A stretch of 64,000 nucleotides of DNA, from positions 806,001 through 870,000 of the forward strand of contig OY987225.1 in NCBI GenBank assembly GCA_963920705.1, in the 5' to 3' direction. Source of the stretch: Odiellus spinosus (taxonomy: Eukaryota > Arthropoda > Arachnida > Opiliones > Phalangiidae). Below, piece by piece: positions 24,701 through 35,597 of the stretch. The notes under the pieces are model-generated. The model saw only the letters and a program-made list of their open reading frames with translations, was not told the origin of the DNA and searched no databases. How positions within the stretch are numbered: position 1 is the first letter of the stretch; each line of letters opens with the position of its first letter. The position numbers and the translations under genes are program-made.

Positions 24701-27700
24701 ACACGATCAGCTGAGAATCTTTTCTGCAGATAATGATTGTAATTTCCTGGCTTCTTGAAAGATCTTTAAATTCCCTGACTTTTTAAAATATCTTATAATT
24801 CCCCGACTTTTTTGGTTCATTTTCAAATTCCCTGATTTTTCCCTGTTTTCCCTGACTTGTGGCAACCCTGTTTAACCTAACACACCCCGTAGCTCAATAA
24901 TGATGAGAGACACTCTAGTGGCCGAAGTCGGTGTAAATAATGAAATCAGAAGCTATGTAAGATGTTGCCTTTTTTCAAGGTTGGGTCGAAGTATATGATT
25001 ATCTATACTTTCCCAACCTTAAAACCAACAAAAAGATCTGTTAAATAGAACCTGGTTCTATGTAAGATGTTGCGTTTTTCCAAGGTTGGGTCGAAGTATA
25101 TGATTATCTATACTTTTCTCAACCTTAAAACCAACAAAAAGAGCGGTTAAGTAGAACCTGGTTCTATGTAAGATGTTGCCTTTTTTCAAGGTTGGGTCGA
25201 AGTATATGATTATCTATACTTTTCTCAACCTTAAAACCAACAAAAAGAGCGGTTAATTAGAACCTGGTTCTACGTAAGATGTTGCCTTTTTTCAAGGTTG
25301 GGTCGAAGTATATGATTATCTATACTTTTCTCAACCTTAAAACCAACAAAAGAGCGGTTAAGTAGAACCTGGTTCTATGTAAGATGTTGCCTTTTTTCAA
25401 GGTTGGGTCGAAGTATATGATTATCTATACTTTTGCCAACCTTAAAACCAACATCATGAGGGGTTTGATCATTCGTAATTTGTTTCGACGCGGGACAATG
25501 ATCGATCATTTGGGATTGGATCATGGATGAAATGTGTCCTTTGGAAATTCAATAAAAACATACCCGATTGATAGGAACCAATTAGAGCTGGCCGCCTCTC
25601 CCGCTTTTTCGAAGAAACTGAGCCCGATTAGACCGATAACCGGAGCTATGGTAACCGGGGAGACAAATTTCATTAAATATCCAACTAAACCCGTTGCCCC
25701 TAAAAGTATCTCCACAAAAGAAGCGGCGATAATAGCTCCTTGAATCTGAAAATTAAAATAAATTTCATTTTTTAAATGTGTCTCTAATAGGAACAACTTA
25801 TAATGCCTCGAAAATCTTGGTAAAATTACGACAATGCTGTGACGTAACTATCATATCTGTCACAATTAGCTTTTTGTGGCTTTCAAGTTAACCTTGAACC
25901 TTACAACAAGTATTTTTTATTTATTCTTTATTATTTAAATATGCCTAATCTAAGTAACCAGTAAAAAAATACGAACAAATATTATACTAGAAATATATTC
26001 AAAACTTATACCCTTTTCAGACGCGGCGTAACTAGCCGGTTTAATCACGATTAACCTTGGGTTTATTGAACTGAGAAGGCTATGTAAACCTCGGTTAAAT
26101 ATGATTAAACCACGCCTAATTTCGCCTCGTCTGAAGAGGGTATTGCCCGGAAAATTGGCTTTCTGGATTCATGGATATCCTGAATTTCTACGCATTGATG
26201 GGTTAGCGACCTTGAAAACGAGATCTATATGAGACTTCCAATACCATTCGAGTGTGGTCGATGACCCATCAATGCGAAGAATCCAGATACGCTTTAAATT
26301 AATTTATACTTTAATATTTTTATATGAATTTTGGTTACTGGTGGAATTGTCCTATTTGTTAATAGGTTGCATTCTCCCTTTAATAGAAAATATAACGAAA
26401 AGCTCCTTGTTATATGACGTCATCGGACGGGTTAATTGTGGAAATTAAGTCAGTTGTTATCTTGATTAGTAATTTTATAGGATAACCATACATAGGATTT
26501 GAATTAACGGGTTCAATCAATTTGCTTTATCGTATGAATATATTTATGTTTTGAGTCACCAAAAATATTGGCAATATGAAAAGGATTATCTACTTGAGTC
26601 ACCTAAGCAAGGAGAATTGACTGCAAAGGGAGAGGATACTGTGAAGGAATATCTTGGTTCATTGCCCGCTTTTGAGATAAGGTTGTTCTTTTCCACGGGG
26701 CTTTGGATGCTGACGTGTCGATAAGTTTTCAACTGACTTCCCCTTACGGAAATTTTACTCGTCGATATTACCCTCAACTTTTAATCATCGAATTTTTATC
26801 AAATTTAAAGGGGTTAAAGATATCTGGCTTTTTCAAAGTCATCCTCCAACTTTTTTACGACTGAATTTCCTATAATATTATTAGCTCCATCGTCTCAAAA
26901 AAGGTTGTAATGTTCTCTACACGACGGACCTAAAATCTCGCGATAAAATTCATTTACCATGGCAACTATAAGAAGCTAAATAAAATTATATTTAATGATA
27001 ATTACCTCTCTCATTCTGACTTTCCAAATTTCTTCTTCATCCTCTAGTTGTATGTCGGTTGCGCTTGAATTATACATTGAAGACGCGGAAAATGAACCAT
27101 TCATGGCTGGATGAGACAAAGAATACGAAGGACATTTCCACTGTGGTAGATTTAGAATTGCCAATGTTGGTAATAGATAGGCGAAGGAATTTCCTTGGAT
27201 GATGGGGAGACTGCAAAAATGTACGGAACAATATTTTAAAGTTGAAGGGAGAATGCAACCTAACACGTAATCTTTTTATGGATTTATAGATTTAACCCAC
27301 CAGTAAAGAAAATTAGAAATAATAATAATAAGCTTAACTGAATTAATGAAGATCCTGAAAACCCTCTATATAAAACACCATTTAGCCATTACTTGGCGCA
27401 CTATAGGGTGAACTTTCATTTGGTGAAAATGGCGGGGAAAAAAGCTTACACGCGTAATGCCTCGGGTAATGCGCGCGCCTCACCGAGCGAACGTTTTATT
27501 TTTCGCCACTAGTAGGCGTTTCGAGCGCGGGAATGCGTACAGTGGAAGAGTTAAATGGTGTATTTGATTCGAAGAATATGCCTATAATCAAATTCGGAAT
27601 TTCAATGCTTATAACCAACAGCAGGGGCTAAATTTTATGATGGACCATCGCAGCATGTGGCGTTACCGAGTAGTAGCAGAAGCCGATGAAACCCTCCTTT

Positions 27701-30700
27701 GAAGTCTACTACTCCAATGTTCCATATAGCGCTCCTCTCTGTATGGGTAAAATTCCCAATTTTCCGAGATCGAAGGGGTCCTACTTCAAACCCCCCTGAC
27801 TACGAAAAATTGGAAATTCTCTCTCTCCACATACGACGACGTTTGGTTGACGAACTTCAAGGTTGCTAGAGATATTCGCTGGTAGAACTCTCGCTGCGAA
27901 AATATCTACCGTTAGGAGGCGTACGAATCGCCATTTTTGAGACTAATACAGAGAGGGGTAGACAAGACCCGGGAGTAATAGAGACTTCAAAGGAGGGTTT
28001 CATCGGCTTCTGACTTAGTAATAATAATAATAATGAAGTAATAATTATTAAAGTATACAAAAAATTATTGGGCCGCGAAACGAACAAAAATATATAAATA
28101 TAAAAATTAATCGCAAGTTATGTTAAAATGTGATGTTGACTGAATAGATGGGGCGCGTGCATCTCTTTCTCTCTGGTAAACATGTATAGTGAAACTAAAA
28201 GATTACCTATGGGAAACGCATTGAAGATAATAGGGGAAGATAGCGCGATGGGGTTACCGGCGAGTTTGTCTTTCTCGTCATGGCTTAGTGAAATCCGAAT
28301 GGGAGCTACGAAAGCCGAACCCAATGACGCCCTGTCTCTGAAAGTTAATCTTAAATTCCGAATTTGTCTATTTCAATCTCTTAATTTTATCTGAAATGAA
28401 ATTCTTTCCCTTATTCGGAAGGATACTCGTATATGGTATCGTCCCAATTGATCGACTTTTAAGTGATCGAAACCAGTTTTTTTGGATTAAATGATCGAAA
28501 TATTTAGGTTAGGTTAGGTTAGGTTAGTTTTTTAACTCAATCGATCATATGAAATTCGATCATTTCGACCCAAATCCTCGTATATTACGACGGTTTCATT
28601 TACCGAGAGCCAAACGTTGCTTGTAGGAGCGTTGATATTCCCGTAACAAAAAATGTCGTCGATATGAGATGCCCTTTGTTAGGGCTATCATCGTGCATAC
28701 ATAAAGCCGGCGCCAACATCAGAGGATAAGCTATAGATCCGCTAAGCATTGTGAGATAATGCTAAGAAACAAAAAAAAAAAAAACTTTTAATCATATTAT
28801 AATAATATTTATTTTATAATCTACAGGATGTGACTAGAGCTATTAATAGATATAACCGAGTATACGTTTCACCATACTACTATACATAGCCGCAGAAGCC
28901 GATAAAACCCCTCCCTGGTCTTGTCTACCCCTCTCTGTATGGATTAGTTTCAAAAAGCGCGATTCGTACGCCTCCTAACGGTAGATATTTTCGGAGCGGG
29001 AGTTCGTCCAGCGAATATCTCTAGCAACCTTGAAGTTCGTCAACCAAACGTCGTCGTTTGTGGAGAGAGAGAATTTCCAATTTTCCGTAGACAGGGGGGG
29101 GGGGTATGAAGTAGGACCCCTCCGATCTCGTAAAATTGTGAATTTTACCCATACAGAGAGGAGCTCTATATCGAACATTAGAGTAGTAGACTTCAAAGGA
29201 GGGTTTCATCGGCTTCTGATGGCCATAAGGAGAAGGGTGCCACCTTATATTATTATAACTAACCCTTTTTTGAGAAGTATGTAAGCGATTTTCAACTAAC
29301 AAAGTTAAAACTTGTCAAGGAGAAACTAAATCGTTTTGAGTTTTGTGAAATATATGGAGTTGAAACTGTTCTCTTAAAAATTATTTTCATTTACATTTTT
29401 ACTCGTTTAACAAATATAAATTGAATAATAGGCAATAAATGAACAATGGTGGTGCCAGGATGTTTTTCACACGTAAGCTGATAGTTTTTGAAGGCGCCAT
29501 TTTCGTTGTAGCGGAAACTTTTGCTGGTTGACAGTAATAAGAGGATTTGGAGGCCCCTATCGTTTCTTTTGAGGCCCATTTTGAGTGGATTTGAAATCTA
29601 CATGTTGGGTATAGCCTATCCCCGGCCACTTGACTTTGAACAAATTTTTACCCATTTTTAGCCCAAATCGATTTAAAAAGCTAGTATATCTTTGTAATAA
29701 CTTGACGTTGACGTTGAACTAAGCCATTTCGGACAAAATAGTTGAAAAATGTTTCGGCAGATATAAAAGTTTAGGTCGTGTTCAGTTTTACTGAATTTCA
29801 TATGGAGGCATTAATGAATTGTAAATACATTTTTTAAGCGAGACTCTGAAGTAAATTATAAATGTAAGTGGTGTCGGCGACTCTAGCGGACGGCATTACG
29901 AATGGTACAGTGTAATGCGGATTGTACTTGCCCGCAGTTTGCCAGACATGGTCAATGACTGACGTTAATAGCCTCCATTTGCGTTGAATATTAGTTTTAT
30001 TTTTCGTAATTACAGTTATTGTCAGGCATAGGATACCGTAATGTACATATAATTTTAATTTATCCTTGTTACAAGTAGTTACAATGAATGATCCGTTCTT
30101 CAAAGGTAATTTAGAGTACATGTGGTTAATCTAATACTTATAAATAATCCCAAAACCATTTTTCGAGTATCTGAGGGAGACATTCCCTGATTTTTCACTA
30201 AGGCCTTATTAAAAATACAGTAGACAATTACACTTCGAAATTGAATCTAGGTCATTTCGTCCGCGGGCGTAACGAGTATTTTATTGCAATGAAGTTCGAA
30301 TGTATCTTAGCTTTATGGGACAAAGGTTAAAGCTTCCTTAATATAGGTTAATAGGTCTCTAGTTTTATCTAAGCCAATTGTCAGATGGACACTAATATTA
30401 AAAGGGTGTGAAAAACAAACAAAATTAGAATTTAACACTTTGACTTATCTGAGCAAAACGGCAATTGTTTTTTATTCATATTTCAAATAATTTAAAAAGG
30501 CATTAATCATTTTAAATATTTTTTAGGTACACGAACGATGAAATAATGTTGCGTCATCCAGGATCGACGCCGATAGAACATGCTGAAACGTGTCTGAAAG
30601 GCCATTCGAGTAAAAATGCTTAGCCCCTAGACTAAACTGAAAGTAGGGCAAAGGTTACCAACGAACTCTAGTACCTCCCAAGGCCCGACGAGTGCGTTCA

Positions 30701-33700
30701 TTGACGGAATCGCGTGATATGTGAATCTTCCTGACCTACGTCTTATTTTGGATATTATAAACTCGCTCGTTCATCGTAGACCATCAAAATGGTAAGTTTT
30801 TATATAAATTGCATATTTTTTTGTTGTGATTGGTTATTTGCGATACAGAAATTGAATACATCATTAGCCACGGTTGAGAATTGAGTGTAATTATGATATT
30901 TAACTGCGAATGACGATGAGACTCGTGGTGAGTTTAACCACAGCCATCTCTAACACTAGACCTATCTGTAGGAAAAAAAGGGAGGAGAGGCTATACCGAT
31001 TTCAAAAATATCTTTAGATGCCGATTGTTGGAATATAATCGAGAATACATTTTTACGTAAATTAGGATTTATTTTAATTGTCAAATACTTAAATATTCAA
31101 AGTATATTTTAAACAATTTATTAAAAATAAGTTGTTAACAGTGAAACTTTCATCACAATCATAGATCGCAATGTAATTATATTCGCATACGTTCGTGAGA
31201 TATTTTTGGTTTACCTGGCGAAAAAGGTTTTAAAACGTAGCTGCTTCTTCAATAGAAGAAAATTTGTAAAATTTTCGAAATCAAATCATAAATTTAAACC
31301 AATTATTATGAAATAACTAAATATAAAGAAGGACCACATCGTAATTTTATTTTTAAGCAACTTTATTTTTGAGTTAATTCTGGCATATCAAAAAACTTGC
31401 ACGCATCGCGACAAAGGAGATAAAACACTCCGCTTTTATCTAAAGTAACATGTTTTTGGTAATACATCTCATCAGCCATTTTATCATTAAAAAATAAATG
31501 TTCAACAAATAAAATATTTTAACCCATGGGAGGTTCTTAAACTACCATTAATTAGGATTTAATGTCAATCGCTAAGCCTTAAATTATATAATACTTGGTC
31601 TTCTCAATGTTGCAATGGGTGTTCCGTCTCTTCCGGTTTAGACTTTCCGTATCTTAGCGATTTTCCAAATATGGCGTGGTAATTTTTCATCTTTGAGTAA
31701 AACTTTGTCATTTGTTTTCTATTTTGTCGATGCTTGACACCTTCCTAACGTACTGAATTCGTGTACGCACCGAAGCTCAAGTAGGTGTTCTTGCGTCCAT
31801 CGTTTTCAGAACTGATTTCATCAACTAGGTCTCTCGATATCCCCATCTAGGGAATTCATGGTATTAGAGTTTTGGTTGTCATCTTTATGTTTAGGTGGTA
31901 AAGCGTTGGCTCTCTGACCAGTCAGAAAATTAGTTAGGGATAATGGCGTATCATTATTTAAATAAGTTATGGGCAGTAAATTAACGACAGCTTCAATCTC
32001 GAACAACGTCGGTTCCATCTCCTCGTGATTGCGTAATGCTCGACCAAGGGACTTCAATCAATCTTTAACCGTTCTGACCAGCCTTTTGAAGAAAGGTTCT
32101 CGCCAAGGAGCACGTTCCACGTTGAATTTCCAGATAATGTAATGGCAAGTTCGGTAATTTCTTATTTATAGGGTCCATATGTTCGTCCAAACTCTCTCTA
32201 GCACCGATTTAGTCTTCTTGAAAGTCTTGACATAGTCGAAGATCACGATTTCACATATTCCTCTTCTGGCAATAAAAGGTTTCAGAGCTAGGATGAATTA
32301 TGTCTCCATACTGCGCACTAGCTCCAGATGAATAACCCTCGTGATAGCGCAGAGAATAATAGTTACGTACGGTCAGATGTGTATAATAACCCCCTTCGGG
32401 GGGAAGTATGAAAGCCCCTATACTGCCAATGCTAAAAATCACGAACAACGAGAGCCCGCTGCTGACTATCTAGGCCACTAGCTCGCGCTGGACTTCTCAA
32501 TGTCGCTACTCTAGTAAATGGTCTTTGTATAAACAAGACGGCTCGATTTGTGTTTAGAACTTCCTGTCTCGGGAGTCAGGCTGTCTGTTAAATTGGAGTC
32601 CAAGGTTGACTTCGGCTCGCGAGTTCCGGAAGTGTGCGTAGGGAAAATTTAGTGAGCTTCAAAATGGTGTAACTATTTTTTGGGAGTAAAGCGGTGTGTC
32701 GATCCGCCGCGATTTACGCCGGGCACTTCTTGTTCGTCGATTTTGCCTACCTTTCATACTTCCCTCCGAAGGGGGTTATTATATACCTCTGGTATGGTGT
32801 CTCTCTACTATTGTCGGCTCGTTTGACGATCTACGGTCACATGAAAGGGTGAGAAGGAGCGGAGCCATGTAGCTTTCACCTTGATCCTTCGCTAAAATAG
32901 ATATTTTAAGATAATGCGTTTCACAACTTGTCTGAGCCATCTCAGAAACCAATAAGTTTCTCTAATTCTTGACAGCGTCATATGTGTGCCCAGAAGTCTT
33001 GCCATTTGCATGAGGGACACTTGATCTGCTGACTGATTGTTGAATTATGACTTCGTGATAACTGCGTGCTGATGGTATTCTTTATGAATGAATTTGTCTT
33101 GGAAATCTGTTCAATGATGACTTCTGACCAATGTTCGTTCTCTTCAATCTCTTTCTCGAAGGTTTTGACTTTTAGCGACGCGAGAATCGCTATTGGCTAT
33201 ATATTACGTAATCCCCAAACCGAAACCGCGGTAAAGTGACATAGATCTCAGACAAATTGGAAAATGAAAATGACAAAAAATAACACCTTTCTGCTCGGAT
33301 TTCGTGGCCTATTATTAGAGAAGGCAGTAGTTTGGCCCGTGATAAACCTTTTGTCTTAGCTGACCGATTTTGCTCGACAGTAATAAGAGCCCCTTTTCAG
33401 AGGAATTTTAAGCGTCTTTTATTATATTTCGGGACCCCTTTGAAATTAACACGTAGGTTATTGCTTACTTAGCCTACCCCTGGCACGACCATTGTAATTA
33501 AACACTAATGTTGATGGCAATAACCCTAAATACGACAGTAAACCTATTTGAACTCTGATTTCTCAAATCAGGAGTATTTGATTAAAAATGACCAAGAGTC
33601 TTATTACTTTAATTTGCGGTTACAATTTCGGTTAACCGATTATCGCTTCAAGATACTTTAGTTAATTTTAAATAGCGACGACGGTTTATTTCTGTGAATT

Positions 33701-34834
33701 TCAGTTATTTAGGATCACAAATACGCCATGATTTCTAGCTCAACCGCTCTCCTCATCTTAAACAGAGGATTCAACCTGGCAACAAGTAGTTCTAACACGT
33801 AAAAAAATGTGGATAAGGCCTATTAGGCAGGCAGCCCAAGTGGTCTTATAATTCCTATAAAATCCAAAATTTTTAACGTCTTATATTATACTTTATTTCA
33901 TTTAAATGTCATATAATTTTGAGTTAATAGATGTTTCGCTTAAGATTTGTATATCGCTTCTCACAATTAGAGCCGCAGCAACCTAAAGGGGGTGGTGAAC
34001 TCAACGAAGTACTTAAATAGGCCTCTCGATTGGTGATTTTGAAAATATTCTCGAACCCAGCGCCACTGGTTGAGTATGAAGGAAAATAAACCAGTTTATT
34101 TTATTTTTTCTATCGCCGAAATGGCTTTACAGAACAGGTTTTCTATTTTTCAACAACTCCCCATTTATTGTATCAATATGGGTAAAGTTCCCAATTTTCC
34201 GAGATCGGAGGGGTCCTACTTCATACCCCCTGTCTACGGAAAATTGGAAATTCTCACTCTCCACAAACGACGACGTTTGGTTGACGAACTCCAAGGCTGC
34301 TAGAGATATTCGCTCGACGAGCTCCCGCTCCGAAAACATCTACCGTAAGGAGGCGTACGAATCGCGATTTTTGAGACTAACCCATACAGAGAGGGGTAGA
34401 CAAGACCCGGGAGTAATAGACTTCAAAGGAGGATTTCATCGGCTTCTGGCTATGGTTATCGCGTCGCGAGGAAGAACTTTCCGTGTAAATGGAGTATAAC
34501 ATAACATGTTTAGAAATTTAGCTGAAATTTTCCTATAAAATCTTTTATTTGAGATCATTTTAGTTAAATATTCCTATAAAACCTAATTTGTGTCCCGTAT
34601 AAACCTATATTTTGGAAAAATAATCCCATAACTCCTATAAGGAATTGAAAGTTCTTTGCGCAACTCTTAATTGTTCTATTTCATTAAGATTAAAATTTAA
34701 CTTATGTCAAATAGAAAACATATTATAAACTTTTAATTGAATCTTACTTGAAATCCAAATAAAATGCATAGATACCATCTTGGTACATCTTCGATACTGT
34801 ATATTAAGGCGTTTGTCTTCGGTATCATAGTCAT
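18733..34834 (-). CDS. SLC23-family nucleobase/ascorbate transporter, 10 coding exons
   Basis: A multi-pass plasma-membrane permease of the NAT/SLC23 family; vertebrate members carry ascorbate with sodium, and others carry nucleobases. Exons, 5' to 3': 34748-34834, 28604-28761, 27006-27210, 25564-25745, 24281-24401, 24074-24215, 22914-23167, 21441-21714, 21282-21377, 18733-18950. They total 1737 nt (578 residues plus stop) and all nine junctions keep phase. Landmarks: [18 protein letters not shown] (12-29) running into [88 protein letters not shown] (323 onward), the NAT signature [10 protein letters not shown] (374-383), and [14 protein letters not shown]. The loop after the second segment has several NxS/T sites. 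The signature starts with Ser where vertebrate ascorbate carriers have Pro, so the substrate cannot be inferred safely. The ATG at 34832-34834 follows a splice acceptor closely, so further 5' sequence is probably untranslated. Confidence 0.95.
19365..19645. mobile_element. TIR element with perfect 7-bp target duplication
   Basis: About 281 bp in the last SLC23 intron. Ends CAAGGAGGATCAGAGAAGG and the near-complement CTTCTCTGATACTCCTTG; inverted ends extend about 34 bp (GGAAATGTGGGG inner part). Flanked on both sides by ATTTCAC. Confidence 0.85.
19748..20600. mobile_element. Inverted-repeat element in the last SLC23 intron
   Basis: Outer arms TTTTTCTTGGCTTCTAG (about 19757) and its complement (about 20570-20590). 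Inner arms near 19825-19895 and 20441-20513 pair over GATAGGGTCACTTGGGCA-like sequence. The same arm sequence occurs, diverged, at 50050-50230. No coding frame. Confidence 0.65.
21777..22105 (-). mobile_element. GTCAGGGAA-type dispersed repeat, copy 3
   Basis: In the SLC23 intron after exon 7. Ends CAGGGTTGCCACAG and CTGTGTCAACCCTG, flanked by CCCAG on both sides (possible 5-bp duplication). Same core as copy 2, in reverse orientation. Confidence 0.75.
22535..22883 (+). mobile_element. CAGAAGCCG-family TIR element, copy 1
   Basis: In an SLC23 intron. Terminal inverted repeats start CAGAAGCCGATGAAACCCTC and run about 39 bp. Flanks AAATAAC and ATATAAC agree at 6 of 7. A run of about 12 C lies inside at 22652-22663. 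Confidence 0.85.
23490..23935 (+). mobile_element. Dispersed repeat with terminal hairpin, copy 1
   Basis: Shares several blocks with the inverted copy at 54400-54950, including CAAATACTGGCTCGA, ATTGGTGACACTC, GTACGCGTCATGGAA-like sequence and GGCGACCCTACCCTA. One end is a hairpin formed by two CAGTATTTGC..TTATCGACGATTT arms around 23510 and 23575. No coding frame. Confidence 0.65.
24491..24877 (-). mobile_element. GTCAGGGAA-type dispersed repeat, copy 4
   Basis: In the SLC23 intron after exon 4. Ends GGGTTGCCACAG and CTTGTGGCAACCC. One end has four extra tandem copies of a 22-bp phrase (TTTTTCAGGTATTTCCCTGA) at about 24530-24610. Confidence 0.75.
24953..25457. repeat. Tandem array, about 105-bp unit x5, each with a stem-loop
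   Basis: Unit starts fall at 24953, 25058, 25164, 25270 and 25375 (period 105-106). Each unit holds AAGGTTGGGTCGAAGTATA followed after a short loop by its complement (TATACTT..CAACCTT), so every unit can fold into a hairpin. It lies in an SLC23 intron about 110 bp from exon 4. Confidence 0.9.
26009..26146. mobile_element. Small TIR element
   Basis: About 138 bp, ends ATACCCTTTTCAGACGCGGCG and CGCCTCGTCTGAAGAGGGTAT (the 15-18 bp blocks pair). Possible TA target. In an SLC23 intron. Confidence 0.7.
27677..28012 (+). mobile_element. CAGAAGCCG-family TIR element, copy 2
   Basis: Full length, in the SLC23 intron between exons 2 and 3. No target duplication is visible for this copy. Confidence 0.85.
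28212..28347 (-). other. Exon-like open frame of unknown identity in an SLC23 intron
   Basis: A frame reading [20 protein letters not shown] and on to [12 protein letters not shown] is bounded by a plausible acceptor (TTTCAG) and donor (CCCATAG then GTAATC). Its acceptor phase matches SLC23 exon 2, but its donor phase does not match exon 3, so including it would break the transporter. It shows no SLC23 likeness. It could be chance, a cryptic exon or a relic. Confidence 0.2.
28505..28532 (+). repeat. Interstitial TTAGG-type array
   Basis: About five tandem copies of TTAGG, the arthropod telomere motif, inside an SLC23 intron. Looser GGTTAGGTTAG runs also occur at about 47635, 47880 and 60647. 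Confidence 0.85.
28893..29218 (-). mobile_element. CAGAAGCCG-family TIR element, copy 3 (inverted)
   Basis: Opposite orientation to the other copies. Flanks ATAGCCG and ATGGCCA agree at 5 of 7. A G run of about 10 lies inside, mirroring the C run of copy 1. Confidence 0.85.
29219..31569. other. SLC23 intron interior without a recognised gene
   Basis: A minus-strand frame at 29834-30121 (95 residues) has no recognisable family or splice support. A plus-strand ATG followed at once by GTAAGT lies at 30791-30799. Nothing else is supported. Confidence 0.35.
31570..33230 (-). pseudogene. BEL/Pao LTR-retrotransposon pol relic (integrase region)
   Basis: Reading leftward in changing frames, short pieces match the 3' half of BEL/Pao pol in the right order: [15 protein letters not shown] (zinc-binding/IN N-terminal side, about 32940-33000), [18 protein letters not shown] (core, about 32230-32290), [16 protein letters not shown] then a stop (about 32060-32110), [20 protein letters not shown] (about 31960-32020), [12 protein letters not shown], and [15 protein letters not shown] followed by [13 protein letters not shown] near 31610-31720. 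Stops and frame changes show it is dead. No LTRs were found. A TIR element interrupts it at 32382-32783. It lies in SLC23 intron 1. Confidence 0.8.
32382..32783. mobile_element. TIR element inserted in the BEL/Pao relic
   Basis: About 400 bp with inverted ends TATAATAACCCCCTTCGG and CCGAAGGGGGTTATTATA; pairing goes on through GGGAAGTATGAAAG. No coding frame. The insertion postdates the retroelement. Confidence 0.8.
34172..34448 (+). mobile_element. CAGAAGCCG-family TIR element, copy 4 (5'-truncated)
   Basis: The left TIR and the first ~60 bp are missing; the remainder aligns through the right TIR. Located about 300 bp from SLC23 exon 1, inside intron 1. Confidence 0.8.
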
Positions 34835-34875
34835 TGATATTCTGCAATATAATTATATAACATATAAACATTCAC

Positions 34876-35212
34876 CAGAAGCCGATGAAACCCTCCTTTG
34901 AAGTCTACTACTCCAATGTTCCATATAGCGTTCCTCTCTGTATGGGTAAAATTCCCAATTTTACGAGTTAGAAGGGGTCCTACTTCATCCCCCCTGTCTA
35001 CGGAAAATTGGAAATTCTCTCTCTCCACAAACGACGACGTTTTTTGGACGAACTCCAAGGCTGCTAGAGATATTCGCTGGACGAACTCCCGCTCCGAAAA
35101 CATCTACCGTTAGGAGGCGTACGGATCGCGCCTTTTGAGAATAACCCATACAGAGAGGGGTAGACAAGACCCGGGAGTTATAGACTTCAAAGGAGGGTTT
35201 CATCGGCTTCTG
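34876..35212 (+). mobile_element. CAGAAGCCG-family TIR element, copy 5, with perfect 7-bp target duplication
   Basis: Full length and flanked on both sides by CATTCAC (34869-34875 and 35213-35219). It lies 35 bp upstream of the splice acceptor that precedes the SLC23 start-codon exon. Confidence 0.9.
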
Positions 35213-35328
35213 CATTCACTTATTAAGATAATTTGCGTTTTCAAATTGGGCCTGTAACAATCTAAAATTAACGTCAGGCCTTTGATCATTTATTCAGCCA
35301 TAATTTACTCCAGCGATTTCTTCCAAAG

Positions 35329-35597
35329 CAGGCTGGGAAATAAGGATTATTTTCGAACTGGACTTGTGGCCAGTAGAGCCCAAGCAGTTTAATTAAAAAA
35401 CTGGACATGGGCCAGTTACAATTTTCATGAGCTTGACAAACTGTCACTATGACGTAGGACTGTGACGTAGGCTTAGAAACAAAACACAATTTTGGAATTA
35501 ATTAACTGGCCTTGTAGCCAGTAGACCCCCAAGCATTTAATTTTTAAACTGGCCCAGCTAATTTTTAAACTGGACTTTTGTCCAGTGAAACCGCCTG
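35329..35597 (+). mobile_element. hAT-like non-autonomous element, copy 2, with perfect 8-bp target duplication
   Basis: Begins CAGGCTGGGAAATAAGG and ends GTGAAACCGCCTG, flanked on both sides by TTCCAAAG. Same family as 17797-18040. The CAG..CTG ends with an 8-bp duplication are typical of hAT elements. Confidence 0.85.

Noticed and set aside
28975-29302. Overlapping frames on both strands of 73-93 residues
   Set aside because: They lie in a CAGAAGCCG-family element, and equivalent frames recur in every copy (for example at 22557, 34898, 40330).
29834-30121. Minus-strand 95-residue frame as a gene
   Set aside because: No recognisable family, no splice context and it lies in an SLC23 intron; left unassigned.
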